Shown: positions 1 through 7,180 of the stretch, piece after piece | Layout of the letters: each line of letters starts with the position of its first letter | Position numbering within the stretch: the stretch's first letter is position 1 | NCBI GenBank assembly: GCA_025201705.1 | Contig: MU617508.1 | Location: 1-11,749 of the forward strand | DNA length: 11,749 nucleotides | Direction: 5' to 3' | Source: Dissophora ornata | Lineage: Eukaryota; Mortierellomycota; Mortierellomycetes; Mortierellales; Mortierellaceae | Position numbers and translations under genes: made by a program | Notes under the pieces: model-generated | What the model saw: the letters and a program-made list of their open reading frames with translations, nothing else | What the model was told of the DNA's origin: nothing | Database searches by the model: none

Positions 1-20
1 GAGAGAGAGAGAGAGAGAGA
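1..20. repeat. GA dinucleotide microsatellite at the left edge
   Basis: Ten GA units open the window and end at TCAC. The tract may extend beyond the edge. It lies about 350 bp upstream of the MRT4 start codon, so it is either distal promoter or the flank of an unseen neighbour. No function is claimed. Confidence 0.9.
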
Positions 21-191
21 TCACAGATATCACTCCCACAAGCCTGACATCTTCATCCTTCATATCCCCTTTCTCTCTCATCGGTCGTCTCTTCGCCAAA
101 GGGGTACCAGCATAAAAAAACATCCCTTTTCGTAGCACGCATAATGCATAATTGCCAGTCTTGACTATCCTAGTGCTCAATATTGTGGCCA

Positions 192-205
192 CCAATTTTT
201 ATATA
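192..205 (+). promoter_or_regulatory. Candidate MRT4 core promoter: CCAAT followed by TATATA
   Basis: CCAAT lies at 192-196 and TATATA at 200-205, about 165 bp upstream of the MRT4 ATG. The pair is in the right orientation and at a plausible distance for an RNA polymerase II promoter. The sequence cannot show where transcription starts, and AT-rich fungal upstream DNA produces such matches by chance, so this is only a candidate. Confidence 0.35.
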
Positions 206-251
206 CAAAGCAGTCATTGATGTGAGTCTGTGGCTTTGCCGTGTTTATCAC

Positions 252-278
<27 letters not shown>
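252..278 (+). repeat. Homopolymer A27
   Basis: Twenty-seven consecutive A residues lie between the TATA-like element and the MRT4 ATG. Long dA:dT tracts exclude nucleosomes in fungal promoters, which would suit an expressed ribosome-assembly gene. The exact length is error-prone in sequencing and could vary between isolates. Confidence 0.9.
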
Positions 279-282
<4 letters not shown>

Positions 283-316
283 CAGGAACCCATTCACTCT
301 TCTAGGCAAAAAATAA

Positions 317-322
317 CTCATC
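317..322 (-). promoter_or_regulatory. PAC-like core GATGAG upstream of MRT4
   Basis: CTCATC on the plus strand (GATGAG on the minus) sits about 45 bp before the MRT4 start codon. In yeasts the PAC element, consensus near GCGATGAG, marks ribosome-biogenesis genes. Here the flank reads GGGATGAG, one mismatch from that octamer. A six-base core is weak evidence on its own, but the gene class is the expected one. Confidence 0.25.
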
Positions 323-366
323 CCATCACTCCCTCCTCCCGTCCTCACATCGCATAAACTAATACA

Positions 367-1386
367 ATGGCCAAGAGCAAGAGAAACAAAATTGGTATGC
401 TCCATACTTCATTGTAACCGAGAGCGCAGACTCTTCAGGTGACCCTACCTTTTCTTTCCGATATCTCTGCGGGAGCACACTTCATGCTTTGTGAAGGACG
501 TTGCAGCTATTGCAGTGCCTGCCACTGCCTGCAGCATCAGGATAAGACCTCTCTACTAAAAATTACTAGAGGGAGTACAGTTACTAATACTCTAGATCAA
601 TTGCTCCTCTCTTTTCTGCGGGATTTGATTAGTTGCCCTCACCCAGACCGACAAGAAGGGTCGTGCCGGCAAGGATGCTCTTTACGAGCAGGTACGTTCA
701 ATTGGACCGGCAGTGAATGGCCACAAGAGATAGCCACATATGTACTACGCTTGTCTCAGGACTTTAGTTATTTCAATTCAGCTAACGTATGCCCCCTTCC
801 ATCCTCACAGATCAGAGAGAGCGTTGATGCCTACAAGTACATCTGGATCTTCTCTGTCGAGAACATGCGCAACACATATTTGAAGATCGTCCGCTCCGAT
901 TTGAAGACCTCCCGCTTCTTCTTCGGTCGCACCAAGGTCATGGCCAAGGCTCTCGGCACCAGCCCCGAGGATGAGTACAAGGACAGCCTCCACAAACTCG
1001 CAGACCAGCTCGTCGGTCATGTGGGTTTGCTCTTCACCAACAGCCCTCCTGAAGAGATTCAGGAATACTTTTCCAACTACACCGAGTCGGACTATGCCCG
1101 CTCCGGTGTCAAAGCCACCAGCACTTTTGTTGTCCCTGCAGGACCTGTCCACCGCGGTGAAGAGGTCTTTCCCCACAACATGGAGCCTCAGTTGAGGAGC
1201 TTGGGCATGCCCACGGTTTTGAACAACGGTATCGTGACCTTGTTGAACGAATACCGTATCTGCAAGGAAGGTCAGACCTTGACACCCGAGCAGGCCCAGC
1301 TGCTGAAGCTGTTCTTGGTCCCAATGGCAGAGTTCCACGTCACTTTGAAGTCATACTACAAGGACGGAGTGATCACCAGGGTTTAA
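367..1386 (+). CDS. MRT4: Ribosome assembly factor Mrt4 (P0-like, uL10 family), three exons
   Basis: Exons are 367-394, 633-691 and 811-1386, giving 220 residues. The introns (238 and 119 bp) are GT-AG; intron 2 has a CTAAC branch-type site at 782-786. The first intron splits the codon for Val10, so the protein starts MAKSKRNKIV and runs straight into ALTQTDKKGRAGK, the basic Mrt4 N-terminus. Exon 3 carries the rest of the uL10-type domain: AYKYIWIFSVENMRN, a basic RNA-contact stretch around FFFGRTKVM, and VGLLFTN. Mrt4 is a nucleolar paralogue of stalk protein P0. It holds the P0 site on the 25S rRNA of pre-60S particles until P0 replaces it, and it lacks P0's acidic C-terminal stalk tail, as this protein does. 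Length is close to yeast Mrt4 (about 236). The neighbouring UreF gene converges on it, with 191 bp between the two stop codons. Confidence 0.93.
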
Positions 1387-1494
1387 AAAAGCAAAGGGCA
1401 CCAAAGGGGGCCACACACTGTCACCCTGGGCATTTTTTTTTCTATCCAGCATCAACACCGCATCCTCATTTTCCATGACTTTATATTCGTGTAC

Positions 1495-1500
1495 AATAAA
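1495..1500 (+). terminator. Polyadenylation signal for MRT4
   Basis: AATAAA lies 109 bp after the MRT4 stop codon, inside the short convergent gap shared with UreF. It is the only canonical hexamer on this strand in the gap. Confidence 0.6.
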
Positions 1501-1522
1501 TACTTATTCATTCATATTCGAT

Positions 1523-1528
1523 TTTATT
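1523..1528 (-). terminator. Polyadenylation signal for the UreF gene
   Basis: TTTATT on the plus strand is AATAAA on the minus strand, about 50 bp past the UreF stop codon. It lies only 22 bp from the opposing MRT4 signal, so the two 3' untranslated regions probably overlap. Confidence 0.55.
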
Positions 1529-1577
1529 GTCGTTTTTTTCTGCACAAGAAAAACAAGGAGGGCGCCATATAAATTTT

Positions 1578-2660
1578 CTAGCTGTTGAAAAGTCTCGACC
1601 ACAGGCGTCCATGAATGCCTCCACAGATATCACCGACAAGGAATGTTTGTGCAGCATCTTCGATCGACAGATTTGCGGTCTTGATATCGATGAAACGCGC
1701 TTTTGCCTGCGATCGGGTCATGATGTGCTGTGCCTGAAATGGTCCCACGAGGGCTAGACGGATTGCAGACGAGAGCAATGTTCGAGCGTGCAGATGCAAG
1801 TGGAGGTGTCTTGTGGTCGCTGAGAAATTGGAGCCGTTGCCCAGAGCAGTGATGTGAGTATTCTTGTATTCCCAATAACGAGCGTTTCAAAAAGAAAAAT
1901 GCATTGTTCTCTTACCAAGATCAAAGCCCAGTAGTCGTGCAATCATTGCAAAGGCGATTGGATAGTGTCCCGCGATCTCTCCACTTCTCAGCATGGCCTT
2001 GAACGGTTTCAAAATCCTGATGTTCGGTCCCAGCTCATTCTCGTATGCATCCTCCCCTTCCTCCTCGTCATGACCCTCATACATTCTCGAACGGCGGTTA
2101 TTGCTGTTATTGTTCTTCTTAGTGCCATCGTAGTTCAGTTGCTCTGCAAAGCACTTCACGCCCATCATGATAACACCATCGCCTTGCTTTCTCGATGCCG
2201 CGTTCTGGATCGCGTTGTTCATAAACACGTCGTACTCTCGATCCAAGTTTCCGATCCGGTGTAAAACACTCTGCATTGCCTTGGCCTTTCCCCTGTCTGT
2301 CTTGAGTTGACTATCGCGCAAAGTCCATTCATCGACCTGTTTCCAAACAGCGGTGATGAACGGCAGATTGGTGTATCCACAAGAGTGGACGCTCCGGTTG
2401 ACGTAGGATTCAACGTCGCGTGGGGAAGTTTGGTCCGGGTGGATTTTCGCAAACGCCTCGAGACCATTGGAGGCGATGAAGCCGCCAGTGGGGAGGGCAG
2501 AGTCGAGGAACTGCCAGAGAAGCCAGGACGGGGTAGTGACCGCGGCCGTGTCGAAATGGGGCGGCGCATTGGAGGACACGGCGATGGGTATTGAAGGAGA
2601 CCCGATCTCTAGGGATGGGGGAATTGAGGTTTGTGATTCTGAAGGAGTAGACGAAATCAT
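1578..2660 (-). CDS. ureF: Urease accessory protein UreF, two exons
   Basis: Exons are 2660-1916 and 1819-1578 with a 96-bp GT-AG intron, giving 328 residues. An in-frame TAG at 2681-2679 precedes the first ATG, which fixes the start. UreF acts with UreG and UreD/UreH in the cytosol to load nickel, with GTP hydrolysis, into apo-urease. The family signature is clear: QFLDSALPTGGF at about residues 50-61 with SNGLEAF after it, the GHYPIAFAMIARLLG helix near 231-245, then ARTLLSSAIRLALVGP, and the terminal RLWSRLFNS that matches the plant and fungal UreF C-terminus. Oddities are a Ser/Pro-rich leader of about 40 residues, an Asn-rich then acidic low-complexity insert at about 176-211, and four alternating histidines at 253-259. 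The gene is transcribed divergently from the POT1-like gene and has two GATA motifs close upstream. The other urease genes are not in this window. Confidence 0.92.
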
Positions 2661-2713
2661 GATGTTTGAAGAATAGGACTAATGGAAATGAAAAGGGAGA
2701 CGCGAATGCAAGA

Positions 2714-2743
2714 AAGCGTTATCTTGGTAGAAGCGTTATCTTG
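2714..2743 (-). promoter_or_regulatory. Duplicated GATA-factor sites upstream of UreF
   Basis: The 13-mer AAGCGTTATCTTG occurs at 2714-2726 and again at 2731-2743 on the plus strand, a 17-bp period. On the minus strand each copy reads CAAGATAACGCTT and contains AGATAA, a match to HGATAR. They lie roughly 60 and 80 bp upstream of the UreF start codon. Fungal nitrogen regulators of the AreA/Nit2/Gln3 class bind paired HGATAR sites, and urea use is a usual target. Binding here is inferred. Confidence 0.45.
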
Positions 2744-2899
2744 CACCTGGCATTCTTGGGTGTGCGATAGCGATTTGCAGCAAGAAGCTGCCCGGTGCCT
2801 GGCGGACCTTGTCCTCCATTGCACGCCACCAAACGCACGCAGATTTACTGCAAGCTGGACCACTTTGCCGCGTCCGTCAGGCTTGTTTGACGTATCTTC

Positions 2900-2913
2900 T
2901 TCGCCAAGGCGAA
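2900..2913. repeat. Perfect inverted repeat TTCGCC-AA-GGCGAA
   Basis: Two 6-base arms flank a 2-base spacer in the middle of the divergent promoter. The arrangement suits a dimeric transcription factor site better than a transcript hairpin, since the spacer is too short to loop. No factor is assigned. Confidence 0.4.
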
Positions 2914-3058
2914 ATACGCCGTTTTTTTTGAATTTCTGCTGCTTCAAATGTCGCAAAGGATCCACACAGATTTAATGAACATCGCAGAGTATTAAAGATG
3001 TGTGTCGCTGCTGCCTCATAAAATTTGCATTCTCAAAAACGTCCTGGTATTCTCAAGC

Positions 3059-3074
3059 AAAAAAAAAAAAAAAA
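3059..3074 (+). repeat. A16 tract ending in the start codon of the POT1-like gene
   Basis: Sixteen A residues run up to and include the A of the ATG at 3074. If transcribed, this puts a poly(A) leader immediately before the start. Poly(A) leaders are tolerated or favourable in fungal translation. Confidence 0.85.
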
Positions 3075-3746
3075 TGTTCCTGATCCCAGGAAACACCTAC
3101 AAACAAAAGTTCGCGACGGTGAATGCACAAGACTATGTAAGTAGCGATGGTGAAAACACGGGTGCAAGATCTTTGGGATGGCATTTTTGTTTCTGATAGA
3201 TGAATACTCTTTACCATCTGTATATCTATATAGAGAATCACTCCATTGGCGTCCTTGAAGCCGGGCAAGGAGCTTCACAACATCGAAGTATGCGGCCGGA
3301 TCGTTGACATCAATCTCTGGCCCTTTCGTTGTTCTGCAGACTACCAAGATTACGCTATGGCTATGGCCTTTACAATCAAAGACTTCTTGGCCGATATTGA
3401 GCAAAAGGTTGTTTTATTTGCACCAGAGTCTGCCATGTTGCCCAAGTTTCGAGTTTTGGACGAGATTGTTGTCAAAGATGCTTCCTTCGTGTACATCGAA
3501 CGTTTTGGCAATGCTGTTTATGCATATTCCAACAGCCATACAAATATCCCCTGGAGTGTTTTAGCCTTCTCCGCATTCAAGTTGACAAAGAACAAGGCCT
3601 TGCCGAACGGACTTCTAGTGGAACTTCCTACCTTTCACGAAGAGTCGATATATATGCACAATCGAGATGTAGAGCGAACCATGGAAAAGGCGCGCCACTC
3701 TGCTGCTCCTGTAGGTTCGATGCACCATCTGAGTATAGGGCAATAG
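3074..3746 (+). CDS. Small POT1-like telomere OB-fold protein, two exons
   Basis: Exons are 3074-3136 and 3234-3746, giving 191 residues; the 97-bp intron has GTAAGT and ATAG ends. The start MFLIPGNTY resembles the MSLVPATNY start of animal POT1. After the splice the protein reads TPLASLKPGK and then IEVCGRIVDINLWPF, which fits strands 1 and 2 of the first POT1/TEBP-alpha OB fold. AMAFTIKD, KVVLFAPESAMLP and DEIVVKDASFVYIERFG follow in the expected order up to about residue 140. That family binds single-stranded telomeric DNA. The protein stops after one fold: there is no second OB fold and no partner-binding C-terminal region, and the opposing FAM50 gene leaves no space for them. A weak alternative intron at 3711-3780 would replace the last 11 codons with a short basic tail. 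The assignment rests on motif order and could be another OB-fold family. Confidence 0.6.
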
Positions 3747-3806
3747 GTGTCATTTCCACAATCCTGACTCACCAATTCAGCTGTCCAACGATAGAAGAAC
3801 AATGAC

Positions 3807-3816
3807 AATAAATAAA
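3807..3816 (+). terminator. Overlapping polyadenylation signals for the POT1-like gene
   Basis: AATAAATAAA contains two overlapping AATAAA hexamers about 60 bp after the stop codon. From here to the opposing FAM50 signal near 3994 I see no other feature. Confidence 0.6.
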
Positions 3817-3993
3817 TTTGATCGTTCTTTCAAAAGGTAGCGGCTTCAACATTTCTATGCAAAGCCGCAAGGAAATCTCTAATACATGAATGGACTGTGT
3901 GGTCTTCATGTTTACCACAAGAGCTGGAGCACACCACCAATTTCCTGATGTTTGATAGAGCATAATATTCAGTGCTTGTTGCGATTCTTATGT

Positions 3994-3999
3994 TTTATT
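3994..3999 (-). terminator. Polyadenylation signal for FAM50/XAP5
   Basis: TTTATT on the plus strand gives AATAAA on the minus strand, about 43 bp beyond the FAM50 stop codon. Confidence 0.55.
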
Positions 4000-4041
4000 T
4001 TCCCCGAACTGCAACGTTCTACTACAGGTCATGGAAATTCT

Positions 4042-5397
4042 TTACTTTCCCTTGATCGAGTACTTTCCATAGGACTTTTCCGGATCATAGATCTCGAACC
4101 GCGACAGCGGGAAGATATGTTTGTTCCGCTCATAATATGTCCTCTCCACGACCTTTCCAGCGTGAGACTCGTCCTTTTCGACATTCGCATCGTTCGTCAG
4201 ACGAATATCCTCGTGCACATCGAAGCTGAAGAGTGGTCCAGATTTGCCACGAGCCTTGTTGATAATAAAGTCGTAGAACGTGTAGTGGTGAGGGATGATA
4301 AGATCCTCTTTGACATACATTAGGTTGTCGATACTGACGCCGCGAAGCTGTTGGAACTGTTGACGACATTTCTCAAGGAACTGTGCGATCGTATCTCCTT
4401 TCTTGCACTAGTTTTCAAAGACATGGATGCCAAAGTCAGTTCACGCATGCTCATGAATACTTAAGAACCTAGACCGATTTCAGTGCACTGCAAAGAAGAA
4501 GAAAAAAAACATGTAATACCTCAACTTCTTTACGATGTCCTGAGCCATCCCAGTACGAGTATGTGATCTGAATAGTCTCCTTCTTGATCTCCTCCTGCTT
4601 CCTCAACCACTCTTGTCTCAGCTCCTCTCTCGCCATCCGCTCGTGTTCCTCGCGTTCCCGATCTGGCAAGAAACTGGTATCGATATTGGGGTCCTTTCCA
4701 AACTTTGATTTCTTGAGTACTGGTGGCGAGGACTTGTCGGTTTGTGAATCTTCGTCCTGGACTTCGCCGTTTGTGTCATCGCTTCCTACCCGCTTCTTGC
4801 TTGATTTCTCGCTCTGGTCCTCCTGAGGTTCTTCTTCATCGTCTGCAAATGACAGTTTTGAGATCGTCTTTTTCGCCTTTTTCTTGACCACTTTTTCTTG
4901 ACTAAGATCATCACAGCAGACCGGGGGGTTAGTATCTTAATCTACAGCAACCAACCCGATGAAGCTTTGTCCTATCACCACGAGACTCTTTCTTACATTT
5001 GATTTGTCTTTGCAGCCTCCCGCTTCTTCAGCTCCTCCAGTTCCTGTCGCACCTTCCTGAAATCCTTCAAGTGAACGAGACCAATTGTCGATTGTTTGAG
5101 CGCCTCCTCCACATTGTCATGTTGGACCACAAACTTGTCGGACGAGACTTTGACCTCATTATCCTTAGCGATCTGAGCGCGCTGCTGCTCAAAATCGCTC
5201 ATCATCTTTTCGCGCTGTCTCTCTAGCTTTTGATGGCGTGCGCCTTCCTGTGAAGAACCTGTGTTGAAAGATATCGAACTTGGTTATTGAACTGACTGGG
5301 ATCCTTTTTTGGGGGGATTCGAGTCTCAAATGGAACTTGCTGTGTTCCTTTTTTCCCAAGATGTGACAACGACAGACATACCTTTATATTCAGCCAT
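4042..5397 (-). CDS. XAP5: FAM50/XAP5 family nuclear protein, four exons
   Basis: Exons are 5397-5382, 5258-4997, 4901-4520 and 4407-4042, giving 341 residues against 339 for human FAM50A. All three introns (123, 95, 112 bp) are GT-AG and keep the frame. The first exon is only 16 nt and encodes MAEYK plus one base of Gly6, matching MAQYKG in FAM50A. A charged coiled-coil-like region follows (about 7-100), then KKTISKLSF and an acidic, Ser-rich stretch with basic KKR and KKSK clusters that could be nuclear localisation signals. The XAP5 core begins at [16 protein letters not shown] (167-182) and contains [37 protein letters not shown] and [19 protein letters not shown], ending [15 protein letters not shown]. 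Animal FAM50A is associated with the spliceosome, and plant XCT, a relative, acts in the clock and small-RNA pathways. The gene lies 134 bp downstream of the Mcp1-like gene on the same strand. Confidence 0.94.
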
Positions 5398-5487
5398 GCT
5401 TCAGGATTGTGATTTCACTAACGGTTTGGTATTCGTGGAATGAGCGTTTGAGGAAGGCGCTGCAGAAGAGAAATGTCCCAGAATGCT

Positions 5488-5493
5488 TTTATT
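5488..5493 (-). terminator. Polyadenylation signal for the Mcp1-like gene
   Basis: TTTATT on the plus strand is AATAAA on the minus strand, about 40 bp after the Mcp1-like stop and about 90 bp before the FAM50 start codon. The end of one gene therefore sits inside the promoter of the next. Confidence 0.5.
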
Positions 5494-5531
5494 TGTCTAC
5501 AGTACGTGAAGCGGTCACAATTAAACCAACT

Positions 5532-7068
5532 CTACTTTCGGTTAAGCAACTGCAAGTAGAATTTGCTCATTGGTATCACCACGTCCGAGGTCAAGATCCT
5601 GTACACGCCCACCAACGCAGCGGTTGACACCACAGCCGTAACGACTGCCCTTGCCTTTTTCGACTCCTTCAACTCTTGTACCTTGATCCTTTGCGAGCTT
5701 CCCTTTGGCAGTGCCATATTAAACGCAACAGGCCCGCCACCAAACATATGATAGGCCATGAAGCCCACCAGCAACACATACGGCGCTGGGCGCTTCATCC
5801 TGTGCAAGAACGTTACAAATCCATAGTCGATCATGGAAGAGTCCCCGAAAACCTCCACAGGGATCTGACGCATCGTTCTCATGTGACTCAGGACTAGAGG
5901 TGTCAGGAGCCAACCGACTAGACGGTGATACGGGAACAGGCCAGGCGTACTTCCACTTCCACCACGGCTAAGAGCAGGGGATGAGGTGCTGGTAGATGAT
6001 TCAGACGATGACTTTGAGGTGCCGTCACTGCCGGAGATGGTAGTAGTGGTCGTAGTGGTTGTTGTCTTTGTGGTCGTGGTCGTTGCAGTGCCGTCGGAGG
6101 CGGCGACCTGTCTCGTGGAGGCGTAATAAGCCTTAGCCTTCCAGATGAATCTTACGATAGCTCTACCAAGTCCCGTTCCAATATGAACTGCGAGCGATCC
6201 GTACACGAGCACTTGCTCGATGCCATAGGTCTATATCATTTAATTTGACATGCATGTGCCGTTCAACGATGGGCCGAAAGCCATGATTGTTGCAAAGCAC
6301 AAAAAGTAAACAATAACAGTCAGAGAAAAAAAAACCACAGCAACAACACACAATGATAATAAAAGCACCTTTTGCTTTTGATAAGAATGGGCTTGTGGAT
6401 TGTGGGTTGCGGTGTGTGGACGCATGTTGCATTTTGAAAGGGGGGGTCTCTCTTACCTGATAATAAACGCGGCCCCAGAGGAGTGCCTTGTTGGCAAGGT
6501 CAATGCCTCCGACTGTGGCCAGCATAGGAGGGATCAAGTGGATAAACCCAAAGGTTCCGAATGCCATCGCCGAGACTGCCTGCAATCGTCCCAGACCCTG
6601 ATATAATCCCACCGATGGAAATCCGTTTCCGCCAAAGGAACGCGTTGATGTCGACGATGTCTTTGTGCCCTGAGTGGCTCCTCCTGTGGTACCTGTAGCA
6701 GCAGTAGTGGTAGTAGTAGTGGTGACTGTTTCGTTGTCTGCAGCAGCAGTGTTTTTGGGTTCACTCTCGCGTTCATGATCCTGAGAAGACCACAAAGAAG
6801 AAGAGGAAGAGAGGTTCGATGTCATGGACGAGACCAACTGCCGGCCCTTCTTTTGCCGAATTGTCTGAGCGCTGTATCGGGTCGGAGATCCACCTCTGCC
6901 ACCGTTGACGGCACTGGGGACCCCACCTGCGGCCTCTTCGATTCTTATTAGCTCCTCCATATCAAGATCGTGATCTTCCCCATAGGCAGGGGGAGGGGAA
7001 GGAGTAGACTTGCCGTCTGCCCAAACGTTGTAGGGCTCGGCCGAAGGACTACCGTCATTCGAGTCCAT
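5532..7068 (-). CDS. MCP1: Mcp1-like mitochondrial membrane protein, two exons
   Basis: Exons are 7068-6457 and 6230-5532, giving 436 residues; the 226-bp intron is GT-AG. Residues 1-150 are hydrophilic and low in complexity, with PPAY at 26-29, PSP at 23-25 and a threonine run at 116-122. Then come five hydrophobic segments: about 162-184, 209-232, 306-320, 352-371 and 398-417. A second Thr/Ser-rich loop (about 252-300) divides them into two halves, like the duplicated Mcp1 transmembrane domain (former DUF1691). Intramembrane histidines (H177, H220, H320, H365) recur, recalling b-type cytochrome subunits. Yeast Mcp1 sits in the outer mitochondrial membrane, recruits the lipid-transfer protein Vps13 and suppresses loss of the ER-mitochondria tether. 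It is longer than yeast Mcp1 (about 302), mostly through low-complexity sequence. The frame stays open upstream of 7068 to an ATG at 7329, so the start is not certain. Confidence 0.82.
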
Positions 7069-7180
7069 ATTTTGGGGATGTTCTTTTTTCCTTTGTAAAT
7101 GAAAAGGGCGACTGGTTTCTACGATACTATTAAAGTAAAGCGGCTTGGAGCAAATCGAGGAAGGGGAGAGGGGGCTAAGG

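Larger units (their letters stand above)
2661..3073. promoter_or_regulatory. Divergent promoter region between UreF and the POT1-like gene
   Basis: This 413-bp stretch has a start codon pointing outward at each end. Reading frames here are short and show no family resemblance. It contains a duplicated 13-mer with GATA cores near UreF, a further GATAG at about 2765-2769, a 14-bp inverted repeat at 2900-2913 and an A-tract that runs into the POT1-like ATG. It must supply promoter and 5' untranslated sequence for both genes. Confidence 0.7.

Noticed and set aside
395..632. A box C/D small nucleolar RNA in MRT4 intron 1
   Set aside because: I found no RTGATGA C box paired with a CTGA D box near a terminal stem.
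805..1338. A 177-codon antisense frame across MRT4 exon 3
   Set aside because: It is an opposite-strand shadow of a clearly conserved coding exon and shows no recognisable domain.
439..1386. A 315-codon uninterrupted frame beginning at a GTG and ending at the MRT4 stop
   Set aside because: Its first 124 codons are intron and exon 2 read in the wrong frame. The spliced model restores the conserved Mrt4 N-terminus exactly, with GT-AG borders.
1965..2264. A 99-codon plus-strand frame with a hydrophobic stretch opposite UreF
   Set aside because: It lies antisense to the conserved UreF exon 1; the hydrophobic look comes from reversed Asn/Glu codons.
3246..3746. The POT1-like protein as a single exon beginning at a TTG codon
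   Set aside because: The upstream exon 3074-3136 starts with ATG, has a GTAAGT donor, joins in phase and adds a POT1-like N-terminus.
5305..5330. GGGGATTCGAGTCTC, similar to a tRNA T-arm
   Set aside because: It is inside FAM50 intron 1 and no acceptor stem, D-arm or anticodon arm can be laid out around it.
5532..7068. Two separate genes in place of one Mcp1-like gene
   Set aside because: The GT-AG intron 6456-6231 joins the halves in phase, and the two hydrophobic halves together make the duplicated Mcp1 domain.
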